DNA of 64,000 nt, from assembly GCA_002495055.1 (NCBI GenBank), contig DADR01000039.1:35388-99387 (forward strand). The letters are read 5' to 3'. The DNA is from Methanoregula sp. UBA247 (lineage in GTDB: Archaea; Halobacteriota; Methanomicrobia; Methanomicrobiales; Methanospirillaceae). The notes under the pieces are model-generated. The model was not told the origin of the DNA, ran no database searches, and was given only the letters and a program-made list of their open reading frames with translations. Made by a program: the position numbers and the translations under genes. Shown in pieces: positions 60,055-64,000 of the stretch (position 1 is the stretch's first letter; each line of letters opens with the position of its first letter).

Positions 60055-60531
60055 ATGGACATTTTGAAAATTCCGCGGATGGAAAAGCAGGAATATGATC
60101 GGCTCATTGAGAAAGGGTATGTGTGCCGGATCGCGTTTCAAGGTGAGAAATATCCCTATATCGCACCATTCCTCTATGTCTTCGATGGATCATTTCTCTA
60201 TTTCCTCTCTACAAAATATGGAAAAAAAATAGACTATTTCCGAAAAAGTCCTTACGTTTCAGTTGAAATTGAGAAATACACAAAAGATCTCTCTTCATAT
60301 ATGTTCGTGACTCTTCAGGGTTACCTTGAGGAGGTTCACGATTCTATTGAAAAACAGATAATCCGGGAAAAATTCGTTGATTTAATTGTGGAAAGAAATC
60401 TTTCCTGCAACATCCTTGCAGCATTGGGACACTCTCCCCTGGATCCCCCCGCTGCAATAGCTGAAGAAGAGCGATCGCTTGTCTGGAAACTGGTTGGCGT
60501 CAAGGATCTTGTTGCATTGAAAAATCTCTGA
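60055..60531 (+). CDS. pyridoxamine 5'-phosphate oxidase-like FMN-binding protein
   Basis: A 158-residue split-barrel flavoprotein of the PNPOx/NimA type: MEKQEYDRLIEKGYVCRIAF (in part), YPYIAPFLYVFDGSFLYF, and the later VEIEKYTKDLSSYMFVTLQG. Such proteins bind FMN or heme and reduce small compounds. The substrate is unknown. It stands alone; 60532-60753 downstream has no gene. Confidence 0.85.
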   Translation: MDILKIPRMEKQEYDRLIEKGYVCRIAFQGEKYPYIAPFLYVFDGSFLYFLSTKYGKKIDYFRKSPYVSVEIEKYTKDLSSYMFVTLQGYLEEVHDSIEKQIIREKFVDLIVERNLSCNILAALGHSPLDPPAAIAEEERSLVWKLVGVKDLVALKNL

Positions 60532-60753
60532 ATTTTTCCCGGTAGATTCCCTTTTCCCTCAAAATTTTTAAAACGTTTCTGTGTATCCATAGAGCAAACA
60601 AACGATGCCTCCCCTCCTTATTTTAAGGAATGAAGTACCTGTTCTGAAATTTCGTATTTTTGGGATTTTGGATTGCTGCAGTAAACCAACGAGGTTTATT
60701 TTTATGAGATTTATTTTTTAAAATGCAATGATTTTTTTCCTGGTTCTTTGAAT

Positions 60754-62874
60754 TCAAACATCAAGCAATTCCAGCATCTGCTTTGGTTCGGTGGTCGGAA
60801 TGGAACAGGTCCGGCCGGTACAGATGTATGCAGTCGCCTTCCCTCCAGCTGTAGTAAACGTGCTGGTGAAGGGTGCAACATTCCTGAGCAGGTTATCGGG
60901 TTCACCCTGTGGTAAAAAGTGAATCAGGACGCGAGGAAGGTAGTGGTTGTTTAGTGCTTTGATCATTTCCCGTGTGTCAACAGCATCCCGATCGCCGACA
61001 ATAACGACGTCTTGAAGAGGTCCTATGGCACTATCGAGAGCGCACAGGTACCATGTATCTGCAGAGGGTAATAGTTGCACGACTGGTGCAAAACAACGTG
61101 ATAGTTCTGATGCCCGCTCCTCTATTCTGGTATCGCCCGTGAGATGTGCAAGCCGCACCAGGTTTTCAAATGTGACTGAATTACTGGATGGAATTGCTCC
61201 GTCATGTATTTCCTTTTTACGTACCAGAATGACCTCGGCATCGTCTGATATCGTGAAAACTCCCCCTTTCATCCCGTCCCAGAAATGCGAAAGGAACCTG
61301 GAATTCAGTTCAAGGGCCGATCTGAGATATGAAGGTTCAAATGTGGATTCATAGAGTTCTATCAATGCTTTGATGATGAATGCATAGTCATCAGCAAATG
61401 CCGGAATGGCAGGTTCACCTTCGCGATACCGGTGAAGGAGACCGCCGTTTGAATCTCGCATGCGGTTCAAGATAAAATCCATGGCTTTTCTCGCCGCTGT
61501 CAGGTAAACCTTGCTACTGAAGGTTCGTGCAGCCTGCGCCAGCGCCGCGATAATAAGACCATTCCAGTCAGCCAGGACTTTGTCATCAAGTGAAGGGCGG
61601 GACCGCTGTGACCGTGCGGCAAAGAGTCTGGCACGGAGGGATTCGAGTTGGTGTTCAAGATCGGATTCTGATATCCCAAATACTGATGACAGCCCGGTCA
61701 GCGATTCTGACCGGTAGAGAATATTCTGTCCGATTCCGGTTGTTGTATCAGGGTAATTCCCGGATTGTATTACATTGAATATGCGTGCAGCACGTATCGT
61801 ATCCTCTTTTCCCAGGATCTTTTCCATTTCCCCAGCTGTCCAGAGATAAAAAGCACCTTCGCCACCTGCACTATCTGCATCCTCTGCTGAATAGAATGCA
61901 CCATCCGGTGATGTCAGTTCGCGGATAGTATAGGTGATAATTTCTTCAGAAGTTTTCCGGAACTCCGGATTATGTGTTGCCTGGTACGCTTCAGTATATG
62001 CCATGATGAGGAGCGCCTGGTCATAGAGCATCTTTTCAAAGTGTGGCACATGCCATTGTGCATCTGTTGAATAACGGTGAAATCCCCCCCCTACCTGATC
62101 AAAAATTCCCCCGAGGCGCATCTCACGGAGTGTCTTTTTTACCATGGTCAGCGCCCGCTTATTGCCGGTGCGCTTCCAGAACCGTAAGAGGAAGAGGATG
62201 TTATGCGGAGTAGGGAATTTGGGTGCACGACCAAATCCACCATACTCTGCATCGAACCGCAGTACCAGTTCTTCATACCCCAGATTGAATAGCGCATTAT
62301 CAGGAATACTCCTATTATCGGTTTCCTGTTCCTGATGAAGACCAGCAGTAATTTCATCTGCACTTGTAATAAGATCTTTCCGGCGTTCCTGCCAGTATCT
62401 GGTAATGCGGGGAAGCAAGTCAGTAAGGCCGGTCATACCAAACCGGCTATTTTTGGGAATGTACGTTCCGGCAAAGAACGGCTTTTTTTCCGGTGTAAGG
62501 AATAACGTAAGTGGCCATCCACCCTGTCCGGTCATCATCTGGCAGACAGACATATAGATGCTGTCAATATCCGGGCGTTCTTCACGATCCACCTTGATAC
62601 AGATAAAATTCTTATTCAATAAAGCAGCGATGACCGTGTCTTCGAAAGATTCATGTGCCATGACATGGCACCAGTGACAGGTGGCATAACCAATGGAAAG
62701 AAAGACGGGTTTATCCTCCCTTGCCGCACGGGCAAATGCTTCGGGTCCCCATGAATACCAGTTTACCGGGTTATGTGCGTGCTGGAGCAGATAAGGACTT
62801 TTTTCATGGATGAGCTGGTTGGAGTATTTTTCAGGTACATCCAGAGTTTGATTGGGTAAACCTTCTTCCGGCAT
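60754..62874 (-). CDS. YyaL/DUF255 protein (thioredoxin-like plus six-hairpin domain)
   Basis: A 706-residue protein. The N-terminal thioredoxin-like domain opens with NQLIHEKSPYLLQHAHNPVNWY and carries CHWC in GYATCHWCHVMAHESF; the rest is an (alpha/alpha)6 hairpin domain like N-acylglucosamine 2-epimerase (RAPKFPTPHNIL, FDQVGGGFHRYSTDAQWHVP, DDKVLADWNGL). Widely found, with no settled reaction. Cytosolic. Monocistronic. Confidence 0.92.
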   Translation of the reverse strand: MPEEGLPNQTLDVPEKYSNQLIHEKSPYLLQHAHNPVNWYSWGPEAFARAAREDKPVFLSIGYATCHWCHVMAHESFEDTVIAALLNKNFICIKVDREERPDIDSIYMSVCQMMTGQGGWPLTLFLTPEKKPFFAGTYIPKNSRFGMTGLTDLLPRITRYWQERRKDLITSADEITAGLHQEQETDNRSIPDNALFNLGYEELVLRFDAEYGGFGRAPKFPTPHNILFLLRFWKRTGNKRALTMVKKTLREMRLGGIFDQVGGGFHRYSTDAQWHVPHFEKMLYDQALLIMAYTEAYQATHNPEFRKTSEEIITYTIRELTSPDGAFYSAEDADSAGGEGAFYLWTAGEMEKILGKEDTIRAARIFNVIQSGNYPDTTTGIGQNILYRSESLTGLSSVFGISESDLEHQLESLRARLFAARSQRSRPSLDDKVLADWNGLIIAALAQAARTFSSKVYLTAARKAMDFILNRMRDSNGGLLHRYREGEPAIPAFADDYAFIIKALIELYESTFEPSYLRSALELNSRFLSHFWDGMKGGVFTISDDAEVILVRKKEIHDGAIPSSNSVTFENLVRLAHLTGDTRIEERASELSRCFAPVVQLLPSADTWYLCALDSAIGPLQDVVIVGDRDAVDTREMIKALNNHYLPRVLIHFLPQGEPDNLLRNVAPFTSTFTTAGGKATAYICTGRTCSIPTTEPKQMLELLDV

Positions 62875-62978
62875 TATGTCTGCTCATAGGTATTCCTTGA
62901 TAATGAGGCTTTTTAAACCGGTCAATACCGGTGTAATTATGTGTGCGCGGGTTCCAGACAGAATAGGTACTCAAAATA

Positions 62979-63710
62979 ATGGACTTGAATGACGGACCCT
63001 TCCTTACGGTCATTTTTATGGGGATTGTAGTGGTACTGATTTCCCGTGTACTGGACGTTCTCTGGGCTCAGGTTATACCTATAAGATCTTTTTATTACAT
63101 GATCCGGGCTCCTGGGGTGATCATTCACGAATGCAGCCATATTCTCGGGTGCATTATCACCGGTGCCAAAATAAAAAAAGTAGTTTTTTTTTCAGAGAAG
63201 GGGGGTTCAGTCACTTATGCTCCTTCAAAAATTCCCTATCTCGGTGATGTTGTGATCAGTACAGCACCCCTTCTCTGTATTCCTCTCGTGTTGGCGGGGT
63301 GTACATGGGTATTTTCGCAGTATCTTGGCTGTATATTTCCGCCCCTGCCAATGGGTATTGATTCAACGGATGCACTTTTTGGATTATGTACAGGTATCCT
63401 CGGAATGTTTACCTGGAATCTTATTATTCAGTTCAACCCCTGGTTCCTTCTCTATCTTTACCTGACGCTTACGCTTGTTCTATCACTTGCTCCGAGTACT
63501 GCCGATATCAAAAATGCCATCATCGGGATCGGTATTGTTATTCTTGGGGGTTTACTGATTCTCTGGAGTTCTCTGCCATGGGCGGTTATTCTACTCGAGA
63601 GAATCACCCGTCTCATGGGAATCGGTTTTGCTTTCGGTCTCATGTTTGGGATTATTGCGCTTGTAATCTCATCTCCACTTATGATCTGGTACGTACAAAA
63701 GCGTGTCTGA
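62979..63710 (+). CDS. membrane protein with HExxH motif (M50-like metalloprotease candidate)
   Basis: A 243-residue polytopic membrane protein with HECSH at 50-54 in IRAPGVIIHECSHILGC, the zinc motif of intramembrane M50-like proteases, and about six helices. The loop with KKVVFFSEKGGSVTY follows the family pattern after the zinc site. Length is short for site-2 protease and no PDZ domain is present. Substrate unknown. Confidence 0.75.
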   Translation: MDLNDGPFLTVIFMGIVVVLISRVLDVLWAQVIPIRSFYYMIRAPGVIIHECSHILGCIITGAKIKKVVFFSEKGGSVTYAPSKIPYLGDVVISTAPLLCIPLVLAGCTWVFSQYLGCIFPPLPMGIDSTDALFGLCTGILGMFTWNLIIQFNPWFLLYLYLTLTLVLSLAPSTADIKNAIIGIGIVILGGLLILWSSLPWAVILLERITRLMGIGFAFGLMFGIIALVISSPLMIWYVQKRV

Positions 63711-63773
63711 TACATTTCGGGTATAACCATAAGATCGGTATTAATTGATCCGGAAAGCAATTTTTCTGTATAC

Positions 63774-64000
63774 ATGACACTTGAATCTCCCAAAGATCCT
63801 TCCGGGGATAATGAAAATGGTACCCGTCTCACTCCCGTGATGCGGCAGTACCGGGAGATCAAGGAAAAACACCCGGATACTATCCTTTTTTTCCGTATCG
63901 GTGACTTTTATGAGACCTTTGAAAGCGATGCGGAACTCATTTCACGGGAACTGGAGATTGTTCTTACCTCGCGCTCAAAAAGTGGCGATAACCGGATCCC
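63774..64000 (+). CDS. mutS: DNA mismatch repair protein MutS (5' end, truncated by window)
   Basis: The first 75 codons of MutS: after about 20 residues comes LTPVMRQYREIKEKHPDTIL and then FFRIGDFYETFESDAE, the N-terminal mismatch-binding domain; the Phe-x-Glu that stacks into the mismatch is seen as FYE in this segment. The gene continues past the window. Bacterial-type MutS occurs in mesophilic methanogens by transfer. Confidence 0.92.
   Translation, partial: MTLESPKDPSGDNENGTRLTPVMRQYREIKEKHPDTILFFRIGDFYETFESDAELISRELEIVLTSRSKSGDNRI

Noticed and set aside
1..64000. CRISPR array or rRNA genes
   Set aside because: No regularly spaced repeat series and no rRNA-like sequence were seen on reading both strands.

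Overview
Organism and basis. The window is chromosomal DNA of a mesophilic methanogenic archaeon, most likely Methanomicrobiales (Methanoregula-like). It carries archaeal replication and transcription genes (MCM, RfcS, TBP, NMD3), the archaeal coenzyme A route (pantoate kinase, phosphopantothenate synthetase, CoaBC), MptD for methanopterin, an F420-dependent NADP reductase, and DUF3821 surface proteins of the kind common in this order. Bacterial-type genes (MutS, an Acs-type acetyl-CoA synthase cluster) fit a mesophile that has taken up bacterial DNA. The assignment is inferred from family content, not from a database search. Layout. 1-9.1 kb: end of secF, secD, thioredoxin, F420-NADP reductase, a HhH DNA glycosylase, class II aldolase, GT2 glycosyltransferase, DUF99, a broken rubredoxin remnant, a pilin-like protein, a TPR protein and an AIR-synthase-like protein. 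9.1-12.4 kb (minus): overlapping operon of pantoate kinase, phosphopantothenate synthetase, an RfcS paralogue and a methyltransferase. 12.5-14.3 kb (minus): two roadblock-type proteins and a HAMP membrane protein. 14.5-17.8 kb (minus): DUF424, NMD3, Taw2, CoaBC. 17.9-22.1 kb (minus): rfcS, mcm, mptD and a TatD-like hydrolase. 22-28.8 kb: surface protein, TPR protein, then an OB-fold RPA-associated protein, phosphoesterase and Lhr helicase, convergent with TBP. 29.3-31.2 kb: an acyl-CoA synthetase carrying an N-terminal ribbon-helix-helix segment. Integrated element, 31.24-39.05 kb. A tRNA-Leu(CAG) gene is cut in its anticodon loop: the 5' half lies at 31213-31253 and the 3' half at 39042-39095, and the two pair perfectly with each other. 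Between them is about 7.8 kb bounded by the 10-bp repeat AGGTTCAGGG. It carries a tyrosine recombinase next to the right junction, an HUH-type rolling-circle Rep, several small DNA-binding proteins, and a three-gene membrane module (a short processed hydrophobic protein, a two-helix protein, and a signal-peptide ectodomain protein with C-terminal helices) that looks like a virion module. Just inside the left end it carries a complete second tRNA-Leu(CAG), apparently a replacement for the gene it destroys, positioned to use the promoter of the broken host gene. This is the main discovery of the window. 39.1-47.1 kb: lipoprotein, tRNA-Arg, three small membrane proteins, then a minus-strand run of SIS-domain isomerase, aminotransferase and M42 peptidase, an ACT-ACT-metallo-beta-lactamase fusion, and a cell-surface protein. 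47.2-55.5 kb: a six-gene acetyl-CoA synthase operon of bacterial type (acsB, acsD, acsC, acsV, a MetE-like protein, a CooC-like ATPase) with no CO dehydrogenase gene and no acsE methyltransferase beside it. 55.6-64 kb: pyruvoyl arginine decarboxylase, HAD phosphatase, a 2H-phosphoesterase/metallophosphoesterase fusion, a metallo-beta-lactamase/double-rhodanese protein, an FMN-barrel protein, a YyaL-type protein, an HExxH membrane protein and the start of mutS. How the genes work together. The host parts combine information processing (MCM, clamp loader, Lhr, glycosylase, MutS, TBP, NMD3, Taw2) with cofactor synthesis (CoA, methanopterin, F420/NADPH) and C1/acetyl-CoA metabolism (ACS, acyl-CoA synthetase). 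All functional assignments come from motifs, lengths and context visible in the sequence.
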